Positions 8,379-17,003 of a stretch of 64,000 nucleotides of DNA are shown in pieces. The notes beneath the pieces are model-generated. The model did no database searches. It was not told the origin of the DNA and worked only from the letters and a program-made list of their open reading frames with translations. The stretch is taken from assembly GCA_049840935.1 (NCBI GenBank), contig JASGJA010000015.1, forward strand, positions 59,712 to 123,711, in the 5' to 3' direction. The stretch's first letter is position 1, and every line of letters starts with the position of its first letter. Position numbers and translations under genes: made by a program. Origin of the DNA: Mesorhizobium_G sp049840935. GTDB taxonomy: Bacteria > Pseudomonadota > Alphaproteobacteria > Rhizobiales > Rhizobiaceae.

Positions 8379-9851
8379 ATGAAGTTGATTGTCAGAAGCG
8401 CGGCGGTCTTGCTGGGTCTATTGCTGACGCTTGCAGCATTCCTTGTGGTTCGGACGCTGACATATCAATCGCCTGCCGCTGACCATACCGAGATCGATCT
8501 GGTCTCTGCGCCGACGGTGAATATTGAACAGGCAGCGGCGCATCTTTCGGAGGCGATCCGGTTTCGCACAATTACCGAACAGGATGACGGCGCAGCGGAC
8601 ATGTCGCAATGGGATGCGATGCATGAATGGCTCGCGCGCACATATCCTCTGGTGCACGCAAATCTGCGTCTCGAAAAGGTGGCCGGTCATACGCTGATCT
8701 TCACGTTTGAAGGCAGCGATAAATCGCTGGAACCGTTCGTGCTGATGGCGCATCAGGACGTCGTGCCGGTGGTGGAGTCGACCGTCAGTCAATGGAAACA
8801 CCCGCCATTTGACGGAGTGATCGCCGATGGTGCGGTGTGGGGACGCGGTTCGGTCGATGATAAAGGCTCAATGATTGCGATTTTGGAAAGCGTCGAGTCG
8901 CTTCTGCAATCAGGCTTCAAACCGAAGCGGACGCTTATCATCGTCAACGGGCACGACGAGGAAGGTCCGCATGAAGGCGCAACAGCCGCAGCGGCATGGT
9001 TTCGCGATAAGGGCATAAAGGCCGAGTTCGTGCTCGACGAGGGGTTGGTGACGATTACCGACTTCCCGCTGTTGAAAGATCGCGTGGCGCTCGTCGGAAT
9101 TGCCGAAAAAGGGTACGCGACGTTGCAGCTGACCGCCACCGGACCGGGCGGACATTCCTCTATGCCGCCGGAAGACACCGCGGTGGCCACGTTGGCGCAG
9201 GCGATATTGGCCGTAGCCAACAATCCCGACCCGATGGATATAACAGGACCGGGCGCGGAAACGCTGCGCGTGGTCGCGCCGTATGCGCCGTTCCTGACTC
9301 GCATGGCGATTGCAAATGAGTGGCTTTTCAAGCCGCTGCTGATCGATCAGGTGGCGGCCACGCCCGCCGGAGCTGCACTGCTGCACACGACTATGGCTCC
9401 CACGATGCTGCGCGCCAGCCCGAAGGAAAACGTGCTGCCGAACTCGGCCAGCGCGATCATCAATTACCGGATCATTCCCGGCGAAACGACCGCCGATGTG
9501 GTGGAGCGCGCGCAGACCGGAATTGGCGATCTGCCCGTTTCGATCAAGCTCGGCAAAGAGGCACAGGACCCCTCCCCGATATCCTCCACAACCTCCGAAC
9601 CGTGGATGATTATTGCGGCGCTGGCCTCGCAGAAGAACTCAATCCCGGTTGCGCCGGGGCTGGTACTCGCGGCAACGGACAGCTATCAGCTCACCACCGT
9701 TGCAAACGATGTCTATCGTTTCCAGCCCATTGAGCTGAGCCTTTCGGAAACATCGATGATCCACGGGATCAATGAGAATATGACGCTCGATAACCTCAAG
9801 CGCATGATCGATTTTTACGGCAGCCTGATTGCGACTGCTGGCTCACGTTAA
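8379..9851 (+). CDS. M20 family zinc metallopeptidase (carboxypeptidase S-like)
   Basis: A 490-residue peptidase of the M20/ArgE/CPS1 group. An N-terminal hydrophobic helix (about residues 5-27) suggests membrane anchoring with the catalytic part outside the cytoplasm. The di-zinc site is visible: MAHQDVVPV (His near 125), WGRGSVDDKGS (bridging Asp near 160), NGHDEEGPHEG (Glu pair near 194) and VLDEG. The dimerisation domain begins at GIAEKGYATLQLTATGPGGHSSMP. It likely cleaves C-terminal residues from peptides or N-acyl amino acids; the exact substrate is unknown. The gene stands alone after a terminator. Confidence 0.88.
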   Translation: MKLIVRSAAVLLGLLLTLAAFLVVRTLTYQSPAADHTEIDLVSAPTVNIEQAAAHLSEAIRFRTITEQDDGAADMSQWDAMHEWLARTYPLVHANLRLEKVAGHTLIFTFEGSDKSLEPFVLMAHQDVVPVVESTVSQWKHPPFDGVIADGAVWGRGSVDDKGSMIAILESVESLLQSGFKPKRTLIIVNGHDEEGPHEGATAAAAWFRDKGIKAEFVLDEGLVTITDFPLLKDRVALVGIAEKGYATLQLTATGPGGHSSMPPEDTAVATLAQAILAVANNPDPMDITGPGAETLRVVAPYAPFLTRMAIANEWLFKPLLIDQVAATPAGAALLHTTMAPTMLRASPKENVLPNSASAIINYRIIPGETTADVVERAQTGIGDLPVSIKLGKEAQDPSPISSTTSEPWMIIAALASQKNSIPVAPGLVLAATDSYQLTTVANDVYRFQPIELSLSETSMIHGINENMTLDNLKRMIDFYGSLIATAGSR

Positions 9852-10019
9852 GCATCAAGCCCCGGAATCAGATTTGCAGCAATCCGCGATAACCACCGGG
9901 GACGATTTACCTTTCTTGCCAGCCCCGTAATACGCCGCCACCCCGGAAGCGCATCCCCGACAAGCATCGCGCCCCAGCGCGGCAGGCGAAATCGTCCCCG
10001 GCTCCCCGCAACTATGGAT

Positions 10020-10577
10020 TTAGGCGGCGACGCGCAGACGGCGCTGTTTCACGCGACGGCCCGCAGGCGAAATCACGCCTGTCGCTCCGTCCAGTGCACC
10101 TGCGCTCAGTTCGAGCGCCAGCAAGCGATGGCGCTCGTACGGACCGGGCATCGCAAGCGTTCCGGTCTTGTCGGCGGAGAAGCCGAAGCGCGCATAGTAG
10201 GGCGCATCGCCGACGAGCAGGATTGCGTGATGGCCAAGACGCGCCGCTTCTGCAATGGCATGGCGCATGAGGGCGGAACCGATACCGCCACTCTTGAGGG
10301 CCGGATCGACGGCAAGCGGGCCAAGCAAAAGCGCGCGCACGCCGCCAGCATCGACGTCCCATAGGCGAACAGTGCCGAGCAAGGTGCCGTCATCGCCACG
10401 CGCGGCAAAGGCAAGCCCCTCCGAGGGCTTGCGGCCACGCCGTAGCTTTTCGGAAGATTTGCGCTTGCGGTTCGGCCCCATGGCACGATCGAGGAGTGCT
10501 TCGCGCGCGTGGATTTCGTCGTCGCGCTCGACGCCGATGGAGAAGAAATTGGTTTTGAGTTCAGCCTGCATCGTCAT
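10020..10577 (-). CDS. GNAT family N-acetyltransferase
   Basis: A 185-residue acetyltransferase. The acetyl-CoA binding region reads LLGPLAVDPALKSGGIGSALMRHAI (about residues 85-109; motif A with V-x-P and G-x-G-x-G/A), followed by GHHAILLVGDAPYYARFGF, the motif B segment typical of the YhbS-like subgroup. The N-terminal 40 residues include a basic stretch (GPNRKRKSSEKLRRGRKPS) that is unusual for the core fold and may be a flexible linker. Two ATGs six bases apart are possible starts. The acceptor substrate cannot be predicted. Lies downstream of ornithine decarboxylase on the same strand with a 93-base gap, so co-transcription is possible; polyamine acetylation is a speculation only. Confidence 0.8.
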   Translation of the reverse strand: MTMQAELKTNFFSIGVERDDEIHAREALLDRAMGPNRKRKSSEKLRRGRKPSEGLAFAARGDDGTLLGTVRLWDVDAGGVRALLLGPLAVDPALKSGGIGSALMRHAIAEAARLGHHAILLVGDAPYYARFGFSADKTGTLAMPGPYERHRLLALELSAGALDGATGVISPAGRRVKQRRLRVAA

Positions 10578-10670
10578 GTTGAGAATCCCTCACCCGCAGA
10601 GTTTGTTCCACAAGCGAATGCGACGCCGGAGAAGCCCCGGCGGCGCATGGATCTGACAATCCGTAGATTG

Positions 10671-11807
10671 TCAGATCACGTAGGATCGGAGCGGCTCGAA
10701 GCCGTTGAAAGCGACCGCCGAGTAGGTCGTGGTGTACGCGCCCGTACCCTCGATCAGCACCTCGTCGCCGATGGTCAGCGACAGCGGCAGCGGGTAAGGC
10801 GTCTTTTCGTACAGCACGTCCGCCGAGTCACAGGTCGGACCTGCGAGCACGCAAGGCGCTTTCTCATCGCCATCACGCGGCGTGACGATCGGGTAGCGGA
10901 TCGCCTCATCCATCGTTTCGGCAAGACCGCCGAACTTGCCAATATCGAGATAGACCCAACGTACATTGTCGTTGTCAGCCTTCTTGGAGATCAGCACGAC
11001 CTCGGACTTGATGACGCCAGCATTGCCAACCATGCCCCGGCCCGGCTCGATGATGGTTTCCGGTATAGCATTGCCGAAATGCTTGCGTAGCGCCTCGAAA
11101 ATCGACTTGCCATAGGCACGCGCGACAGGCACGTCCTTGAGGTAACGGGTCGGGAAACCACCGCCCATATTGACCATCTTGAGCGTGATGCCTTCATCAG
11201 CCAAGGTCGCGAAAACCTTCTTGGCGTCGCCCAGAGCGCGGTCCCATGCGGACAGATCGCACTGCTGCGAGCCGACATGAAAGGACACGCCATAGGCGTC
11301 CAGACCGAGCTTGCGCGCATGACGCAGCACGTCCACCGCCATTGCAGGAACGCAACCGAACTTGCGCGACAAAGGCCATTCGGCACCTTCGCCATCGGTC
11401 AGCACACGGCAGAACACGCGAGCCTGCGGCGCGACGCGGGCAATCTTTTCCACCTCTTCGACGCAATCCACCGCGAACAGGCGAATGCCGAGTTCATAGG
11501 CACGCGCGATGTCGCGCTCCTTCTTGATGGTGTTGCCATAGGAGATGCGATGCGGTGCGGCACCGGCGTCCAGCGCCATTTCGACTTCCGCAACAGAAGC
11601 GGTGTCGAAGCAGGAGCCGAGCGAAGCGAGCAGGCGCAGGATTTCCGGCGCGGGGTTAGCCTTGACCGCATAGAAAATGCGACTATCCGGCAGCGCCTTT
11701 TCAAACGCCCTATAGTTCTCGCGAACAACTTCCAGATCCACGATCAGGCAAGGCCCGTCCGGACGTCGGGTGGCGAGGAAGTCGAGGATGCGCTGGGTAG
11801 CGGCCAT
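10671..11807 (-). CDS. odc: Ornithine decarboxylase (PLP fold type III)
   Basis: A 378-residue cytosolic enzyme converting L-ornithine to putrescine, the precursor of homospermidine (hss lies at 35.8 kb). PLP lysine is in IFYAVKANP (Lys near residue 49). Other markers are GNTIKKERDI, the SFHVGSQQ substrate-pocket stretch, VNMGGGFP (PLP phosphate) and the C-terminal catalytic GPTCDSADV. I set the start at ATGGCC preceded by GGGAGAGATAAA; the frame is open a further 33 codons, but these lie inside the conserved RNA leader. Lysine decarboxylase activity as a side function is known in this family. Regulation is expected through the long structured leader. Confidence 0.92.
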   Translation of the reverse strand: MAATQRILDFLATRRPDGPCLIVDLEVVRENYRAFEKALPDSRIFYAVKANPAPEILRLLASLGSCFDTASVAEVEMALDAGAAPHRISYGNTIKKERDIARAYELGIRLFAVDCVEEVEKIARVAPQARVFCRVLTDGEGAEWPLSRKFGCVPAMAVDVLRHARKLGLDAYGVSFHVGSQQCDLSAWDRALGDAKKVFATLADEGITLKMVNMGGGFPTRYLKDVPVARAYGKSIFEALRKHFGNAIPETIIEPGRGMVGNAGVIKSEVVLISKKADNDNVRWVYLDIGKFGGLAETMDEAIRYPIVTPRDGDEKAPCVLAGPTCDSADVLYEKTPYPLPLSLTIGDEVLIEGTGAYTTTYSAVAFNGFEPLRSYVI

Positions 11808-12195
11808 TTTATCTCTCCCGTCACGCGGATTTCCGCGCACGACTGCAAGGTGCGGACCGCCCTGTTGGGCGTTCATCCGCGGTGGACAAAGGGGCGAGAG
11901 TTGCACCCATGACGCCAGCCGGTGGAAAGGCCAGTGTCAATGAATACGCGTCACGCGCGTCGGCTTGCTTGGGCCTTGCGGCCTGCGCTCGCTTTGTCTG
12001 CCTTGGCTTGGATTGGGAGACCCGTTCCGCACTGCAGGCAATGAAGGTGTGCCTCTTCAGTAACCCCGGTTTATGGACAACCGGCAGACACCAGAAAGGC
12101 CCGCACCGTCGTTGCTTCAAGACGTCCTCGGATCGGCGGTTGGCCGCTGAACCGACCGGGCTTGTTAGCTCCCGGGTACCGTCCCGATCACCTCA
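11808..12195 (-). ncRNA. speF-type structured leader of ornithine decarboxylase
   Basis: The ~390-nt region upstream of the decarboxylase matches, as I remember it, the speF motif found before ornithine decarboxylase genes in alphaproteobacteria. The most recognisable part is the block CCGATCCGAGGACGTC / GAAGCAACGACGGTGCGG around 12090-12140 (minus strand). Hairpins are visible near the gene: GCCC-AACA-GGGC inside GCGGA...TCCGC (11854-11880) and CGCGGA-AA-TCCGCG close to the ribosome site. The 5' end is estimated, since no clear promoter could be fixed. It probably couples decarboxylase expression to polyamine or ornithine levels; the mechanism in this group is not known to me. Confidence 0.75.
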
Positions 12196-12353
12196 CCATA
12201 TAGAGGGTCGGGGGACGCCCACAGGCACGTGCGACTTTGGGCAAGCGCGCATATAGGGAACGTGTTCGTCACAATCAATTAAAAATCGACGGCCACATTG
12301 AATTTTTTCCAACATTGAACAAATGTGCCTTCCTCGTTCCCCCGGAGTGAACA

Positions 12354-13253
12354 ATGGATACACTGACTCGAATGCGCGCATTCATCGATGTGGTTGAAGC
12401 AGAAGGGTTTTCTGCCGCTTCGCGCAAGATTGGCCGTTCCAAGGCGCTGCTTTCGAAATACGTGAAGGAACTGGAGGACGACCTCGGCGCGCTGCTGCTG
12501 AATCGCACGACTCGCCAGTTTTCGCTGACGGAAGCGGGACATACCTATTATCGGCGCGCTTCGGAGATATTGCGCGAGATCGACACGCTGGCCGATTCGG
12601 TTCGGGATACGTCCGGCGACGTGCGTGGCCGGATCAAAATCTCCGCGCCGCGAACCTTTGCCGATGCAGCGATGGGGCAATGTCTGATCGATTTCGCGCT
12701 CGCGCATCCTGATATCGTGCTCGACATTAATCTGGACGACCGCTTCGTGGATTTGGTGGAGGAGGGCTACGACGTCGCGATCCGCATTTCCCGGCTGGAG
12801 AGCTCGTCCTTGATCGCAAAGAGGCTTGCGCCTTTCGGGATGCGGTTATGTGCATCCCCTGCCCTGATCGCCAGGCGCGGCAGGCCGGAGAAGCCACAAG
12901 ATCTGGCGAATCTGCCCTGCATCGTGGACTCAAATGCGCGCTGGCTTTCGACATGGCCGTTCCGCAACGAACTCGGTGAGACATTCACGGTTCCTGTTTC
13001 CGGGCCAATAGAGGTGAACAGCCCCATGGCGGTGCGCGCTGCGACGCTGGCCGGGTTAGGCTTTGCGATAATTCCCGATTTCATCGTGACGGAAGACATT
13101 GCTGCCGGGCGACTGTTCTGCATGCTGGATGAATATTTGCCGGAAGGCGGCGGCGTTTACGCCGTCTACCCACACCGGCGCTATCTTCCGGCCAAAATCC
13201 GGGTGTTCGTGGACTTCGTCGCCAAATGGTTCAAACAGCGCGAGAAATCGTGA
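12354..13253 (+). CDS. LysR family transcriptional regulator
   Basis: A 299-residue DNA-binding regulator. The N-terminal winged helix-turn-helix spans residues 1-60 (MRAFIDVVEAEGFSAASRKIGRSKALLSKYVKELEDDLG), with the long linker helix after it, and a periplasmic-binding-like effector domain from about residue 90 (GRIKISAPRTFADAAMG, YDVAIRISRLESSSLIAKRL). This is the CrgA/DmlR-like branch. CGGAGTG lies before the ATG. It is divergent from the odc leader; the two share a ~150-base promoter region. Whether it controls odc, itself, or the DUF1007-NicO genes downstream cannot be told from the sequence. Confidence 0.9.
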   Translation: MDTLTRMRAFIDVVEAEGFSAASRKIGRSKALLSKYVKELEDDLGALLLNRTTRQFSLTEAGHTYYRRASEILREIDTLADSVRDTSGDVRGRIKISAPRTFADAAMGQCLIDFALAHPDIVLDINLDDRFVDLVEEGYDVAIRISRLESSSLIAKRLAPFGMRLCASPALIARRGRPEKPQDLANLPCIVDSNARWLSTWPFRNELGETFTVPVSGPIEVNSPMAVRAATLAGLGFAIIPDFIVTEDIAAGRLFCMLDEYLPEGGGVYAVYPHRRYLPAKIRVFVDFVAKWFKQREKS

Positions 13254-13324
13254 TCGGTGTACGTCCCACTTTCGCCGACTTTCTGATAAGTAACCTTCGC
13301 TTCACCGTAACCGCCGTTGGCTGC

Positions 13325-13981
13325 ATGAAATCGATTCGGATGATCTGCGCATTTGGCGCTCTGGCGCTTGGCACGGCTTCCGCCGCAGCGCACCCGCATG
13401 TCTTCGCCGAAGCGCGACTGGACGTGATGCTGGCACCTGACGGGCGCTCCGTCCAATCGCTGCGGCATCTCTGGCGCTTCGATGATGTATTTTCCAGCAC
13501 TGTACTGGTCGAGTTCGACAAGAACGGCGACAACAAGCTGGACGACGCCGAACTGGCCGCCGTGCGCGATACGGTCTACAAATCGCTCGGCGATTATAAT
13601 TATTTCCAGCTTGTCACTGCCAACGGCAAAGACGTCGACATGCAAAAGCCCGACGAGTTTGCGGCGATGTTCGACAACAACCAACTCATCATCATGTTCG
13701 AGGCGAAGCCTAAAGCTCCACTGAAGCTTTCGGGAACGGTCGATTTCGGCGTGTATGATTCGACCTTCTACACAGCGATCGATTTCATCGAGGACGACCA
13801 GATGGCGGTGGCATCTTTACCCGCCGATTGCACGCGCAAGGTTGTGCGCCCCGACCCCGATCAAATCATTGCTCAGAACCAGAAAACCTTGACAGATGCG
13901 TTCATGAGCGACCCCGCAGGGAACGACATGAGCAAGATTTTCGCCACGCGGCTGGAGCTTACATGTCCCGCACAAGGCTGA
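13325..13981 (+). CDS. DUF1007 periplasmic protein with an EF-hand-like loop
   Basis: A 218-residue exported protein. A signal peptide (about residues 1-22) ends in ASAAAHPHVF; the HPH right after cleavage is a hallmark of DUF1007 proteins and could bind metal. At about residues 60-72 the sequence DKNGDNKLDDAE matches the 12-residue calcium-binding EF-hand loop. DUF1007 genes commonly sit beside NicO nickel/cobalt permeases, as here: its last 19 bases overlap the next gene. It is likely a periplasmic partner in metal handling. The start was placed at the ATG beginning the signal peptide. Confidence 0.85.
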   Translation: MKSIRMICAFGALALGTASAAAHPHVFAEARLDVMLAPDGRSVQSLRHLWRFDDVFSSTVLVEFDKNGDNKLDDAELAAVRDTVYKSLGDYNYFQLVTANGKDVDMQKPDEFAAMFDNNQLIIMFEAKPKAPLKLSGTVDFGVYDSTFYTAIDFIEDDQMAVASLPADCTRKVVRPDPDQIIAQNQKTLTDAFMSDPAGNDMSKIFATRLELTCPAQG

Positions 13982-14982
13982 CCCTCACCGCGCAAGTGAT
14001 CGTGCTGACGCTGGCGCTATCAGGCATCGCACATGCACAAAGTTCGCTGGGTATTGGAACCAATGACGCGATTACGCCTTCGCCCGGCCTGTTTGCCGGA
14101 TGGATGCAGTGGATCAACACTTATCAGCAGCAGTTTTATCGCTCGCTGACAGGCGCGCTGAAGGCGATGCGCGACGATGGCGGCAAGATGTGGCTGCTGG
14201 TGGGCTTGTCGTTCGCTTACGGTGTTTTTCATGCCGCAGGACCGGGACACGGCAAGGCGGTTATTTCGTCCTATATGCTGGCGAACGAGGTTGCGCTGCG
14301 GCGCGGCATTCTGCTGTCGTTCGTATCGGCTTTTCTGCAAGGCATTACGGCGCTCATCGTGATGGGATTGGTGTTTCTGATCCTGCGCGAAACGTCGTTC
14401 TCCATGACCGAGGCTACATGGTCTCTGGAGATCGCCAGCTACGCGATGATAACGCTGTTTGGCGCTTGGCTGCTCTGGAAGAAGGCGGCGCCGAGAGTTC
14501 GGGGGCTTTTCGGGCGCAGGCCAGCGGTGAGCCTTTCCTCGGCGCAGAGCCACGTCCATACGCTGACTTGTACGCATCCGAGCCATGCGAGCAATTCCGG
14601 CTTTGTGTGCGAGAGCTGCGGACACTCACACGCACCCGATCCTTCCATGATTTCCGGCGATCGATTCGACTGGCGCACCGCATGGGCCGCTGTGGCTGCT
14701 GTTGGTTTGCGGCCATGCACCGGCGCGATAATCGTGCTCTCGTTTGCTTTTCTAAACCAGCTTTGGCTGGGGGGCATTCTGTCGGTTGCGGCGATGTCGG
14801 TTGGCACCGCGATGACCGTTTCGTTGCTCGCCATTATGGCTGTTACAGCGAAAAACTGGGCCGTCGCCGCCGCAGGAGACGGTCGCATCGGCAACACCGT
14901 TCACACCGCCATTGAAATTGGCGGCGCTGCATTTGTCATGTTGTTGGGCTTGGTGCTGCTGACGGCAAGCCTAAGCGCCTAG
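13963..14982 (+). CDS. NicO family nickel/cobalt transporter (RcnA/HoxN-like)
   Basis: A 339-residue inner-membrane protein with an N-terminal signal-like segment and about six further helices. The family motif FAYGVFHAAGPGHGKAVISSYMLA is split by His residues at about residues 93-112. A cytosolic or periplasmic loop at about residues 190-225 is dense in His and Cys (SHVHTLTCTHPSH, CESCGHSHAPD), as expected for a metal sensor or chelating loop. The second half has GLRPCTGAIIVLSFA. RcnA-type members export Ni/Co; the direction here is not provable. It overlaps the DUF1007 gene by 19 bases, with GGAG before its ATG, indicating translational coupling. Confidence 0.88.
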   Translation: MSRTRLTLTAQVIVLTLALSGIAHAQSSLGIGTNDAITPSPGLFAGWMQWINTYQQQFYRSLTGALKAMRDDGGKMWLLVGLSFAYGVFHAAGPGHGKAVISSYMLANEVALRRGILLSFVSAFLQGITALIVMGLVFLILRETSFSMTEATWSLEIASYAMITLFGAWLLWKKAAPRVRGLFGRRPAVSLSSAQSHVHTLTCTHPSHASNSGFVCESCGHSHAPDPSMISGDRFDWRTAWAAVAAVGLRPCTGAIIVLSFAFLNQLWLGGILSVAAMSVGTAMTVSLLAIMAVTAKNWAVAAAGDGRIGNTVHTAIEIGGAAFVMLLGLVLLTASLSA

Positions 14983-15195
14983 ACGCAACCCCAGATAGCA
15001 ACCTCCGCGGCTTTTGCCGCGCAGCCAAAAGATCAGGAAAAACGCGAACACAAAAACGACCGCAACGACCCCGGCAGCAGCGGTAGAAACCGCGCCGACG
15101 GCGAGCATGATGTTCGGCATGAAATAGGCCGTCAGCCCGAACCCGATCATGATGCAGGCAGCGGCAATTGCAGCGCTGCGCGTTTCTTTATCCAT
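14971..15195 (-). CDS. Small two-helix membrane protein (74 aa)
   Basis: Two hydrophobic helices (about residues 8-28 and 33-57) separated by PNIML, with a basic tail LRGKSRGG. The gene lies 17 bases after the CDF exporter stop on the same strand and its tail overlaps the convergent NicO gene by 12 bases. It may be co-transcribed with the exporter. An in-frame TTG 21 bases earlier is an alternative start. I do not recognise a family; a helper of the transporter is a guess from position only. Confidence 0.6.
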   Translation of the reverse strand: MDKETRSAAIAAACIMIGFGLTAYFMPNIMLAVGAVSTAAAGVVAVVFVFAFFLIFWLRGKSRGGCYLGLRLGA

Positions 15196-15212
15196 TTCCG
15201 ATCTGCTTTCTT

Positions 15213-16217
15213 TCAATGCAAATGACGCGAGCCGCCATGCGTGTGGCCCGCATGTGCGTGATCGTGGTCATGGTCGTGATGATCGTCGTCGCAACCATGC
15301 GCCTTGCCGTAATCCGCACACTCTTCGATTTCAGGCTCAACAGTCGCATGCGTTATGCCGTGCGCAGTGGCGAGGCGAGACTTGATAGCCTTGATTGCAC
15401 CGAACGGCTCTGCGCCGCGTTCAAGGCAAGCGTGTAAGGTCGCGACATTGCGTGCGCCATCCAACGACCAGATATGGACGTGGTGGACCTCGCGCACATT
15501 TTTCACATGCGCAACCAGATCGGCTGCAATTTTATCGCGGTCCAGCGCTGCGGGTGAGCCTTCCAGCAGGAGCGTACCGGACTCGTGGACCAGGAACCAT
15601 GCGCTTCGGAAAAGCAGCAGCGAAACAACCACGGACAGGATCGGGTCAATCGGCGTCCAGCCCGTAAAGATAATCACCACAGCGGCAACCATCGCAGCGA
15701 CCGAGCCAAGCATATCGCCAAGCACATGCAGGATGGCGCCGCGCATGTTCAGGCTGTCGCGGTCGCCGCCATGCAGCGCATAAAACGCGGCAATGTTGAC
15801 GCCGAGGCCGAGCATGGCGATGACCAACATAGGCCCGCCGAGCACAGGCGCAGGCGTGTTGAACCGCTCCCACGCCTCGTAAGTAATCCAAAGGCCGATG
15901 GCGAGCACGGCAAGCCCGTTCACAAAGGCAACCAGCGTTTTAACCCGGTGAAACCCATAGGTCATGCGGCTGGTGGCAGCGCGCCCCGCGAGGTGGAAAG
16001 CGTACCACGCAAAGGCGAGCGCCACGCCATCGGTAAGCATGTGGCCAGCGTCAGCCAAAAGCGCGAGCGAGCCAGTGAGCAAGCCCCCAATCGCCTCGGC
16101 AACCATGAAGCCGCCGGTAAGCACAGCGGCAATCAGGACGCGATTTTTATCGGCATTCCCAACATCATGACTATGACCGGCATGTGAGCCGTGGTCGTGT
16201 TCATGGGAATGCGCCAT
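15213..16217 (-). CDS. Cation diffusion facilitator (CzcD/ZitB/DmeF-like metal exporter)
   Basis: A 334-residue inner-membrane proton/metal antiporter. The N-terminus (HSHEHDHGSHAGHSHD) and C-terminus (DDDHHDHDHDHAHAGHTHGG) are His-rich. Six helices follow; the transport site residues are in ALLADAGHMLTD (helix 2, His/Asp) and LHVLGDMLGS (helix 5, His/Asp), which is the HD-HD arrangement linked to zinc or cobalt/zinc selectivity. The cytosolic C-terminal ferredoxin-like domain has VREVHHVHIWSLDG. Facing a NicO permease, it likely exports Zn, Co or Ni. Upstream lies the oppositely functioning GNAT gene on the same strand, 17 bases away. Confidence 0.92.
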   Translation of the reverse strand: MAHSHEHDHGSHAGHSHDVGNADKNRVLIAAVLTGGFMVAEAIGGLLTGSLALLADAGHMLTDGVALAFAWYAFHLAGRAATSRMTYGFHRVKTLVAFVNGLAVLAIGLWITYEAWERFNTPAPVLGGPMLVIAMLGLGVNIAAFYALHGGDRDSLNMRGAILHVLGDMLGSVAAMVAAVVIIFTGWTPIDPILSVVVSLLLFRSAWFLVHESGTLLLEGSPAALDRDKIAADLVAHVKNVREVHHVHIWSLDGARNVATLHACLERGAEPFGAIKAIKSRLATAHGITHATVEPEIEECADYGKAHGCDDDHHDHDHDHAHAGHTHGGSRHLH

Positions 16218-16234
16218 CTGCCTACTCCGAACCG

Positions 16235-16921
16235 CTACGCGTCGAACTCCTTGCGGAACTCTTCCAGCCGCCGCTTCTGAACACCATCGCTATCAAAATT
16301 GGAGGGGTCGAGCCAGCCATCATACGCTTTTTTGAGCGCGGGCCATTCCTTGTCGATGATCGAGAACCATGCGGTGTCGCGATTTTCGCCCTTGATGACC
16401 ATTGCCTGCCGGAAAACGCCCTCCGGCTTGAAGCCAAACCGGTGCGCCGCGCTCTTGGAAGGTGCGTTGCGGTCATTGCATTTCCATTCCCAACGACGGT
16501 AGCCGAGTTCGTCGAAAATATACCGCATGAAAAGGTAATGCGCTTCGGTTGCGGCAGGTTTGCGCTGCATCAGCGGTCCCCAATGGATATGGCCGATCTC
16601 GATGACGCCATTGGCTACATCTATACGCATAAGTGTCTGACGGCCCATGACCTTGCCCGTCGCCTTGTCGACCACAACGAAATAAAGCGGGTCTTCGCTT
16701 GCCTCGACCCTTTCCAGCCAAGGCTGAAACGCCTCTCGACTTTCCGGCGTGTTTTCCCCCAACCAGAGAAAGCGCTCATCGGCATTGCCAGCGGTGGCGG
16801 CTTCGTAAAGGCCATCGCCATGACGAGCGGCAGAGAGCGGTTCAAGCCGGACATATCGGCCTTCCAGCACCTTGCGTTCAGGTCGCGGGCGGGGAGTCCA
16901 GTTTTTAAGATCTTCGTTCAC
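16235..16921 (-). CDS. GNAT family acetyltransferase (RimJ/RimL-like)
   Basis: A 228-residue acetyltransferase of the type that modifies protein N-termini or small amines. Motifs in order: RYVRLEPLSAARHGDGLYEA (fold entry), VMGRQTLMRIDVANGVIEIGHIHWGP, the acetyl-CoA helix region AATEAHYLFMRYIFDELGYRRWEWKCNDRNAPSKSAAHRFGF (about residues 125-170), and GVFRQAMVIKGENRDTAWFSI. The GTG start has GGAGC four bases upstream; the nearby ATG is out of frame. The gene is 17 bases upstream of the CDF exporter on the same strand, so the two may be one transcript, though a functional link is not apparent. Confidence 0.86.
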   Translation of the reverse strand: MNEDLKNWTPRPRPERKVLEGRYVRLEPLSAARHGDGLYEAATAGNADERFLWLGENTPESREAFQPWLERVEASEDPLYFVVVDKATGKVMGRQTLMRIDVANGVIEIGHIHWGPLMQRKPAATEAHYLFMRYIFDELGYRRWEWKCNDRNAPSKSAAHRFGFKPEGVFRQAMVIKGENRDTAWFSIIDKEWPALKKAYDGWLDPSNFDSDGVQKRRLEEFRKEFDA

Positions 16922-17003
16922 GCATGCTCCATAGGATTTGACAGCAGAGCCGGACCCTTTCAAAACCATACAATCTGAAGAAGCTCCAGCCTGGACCAAT
17001 AGA

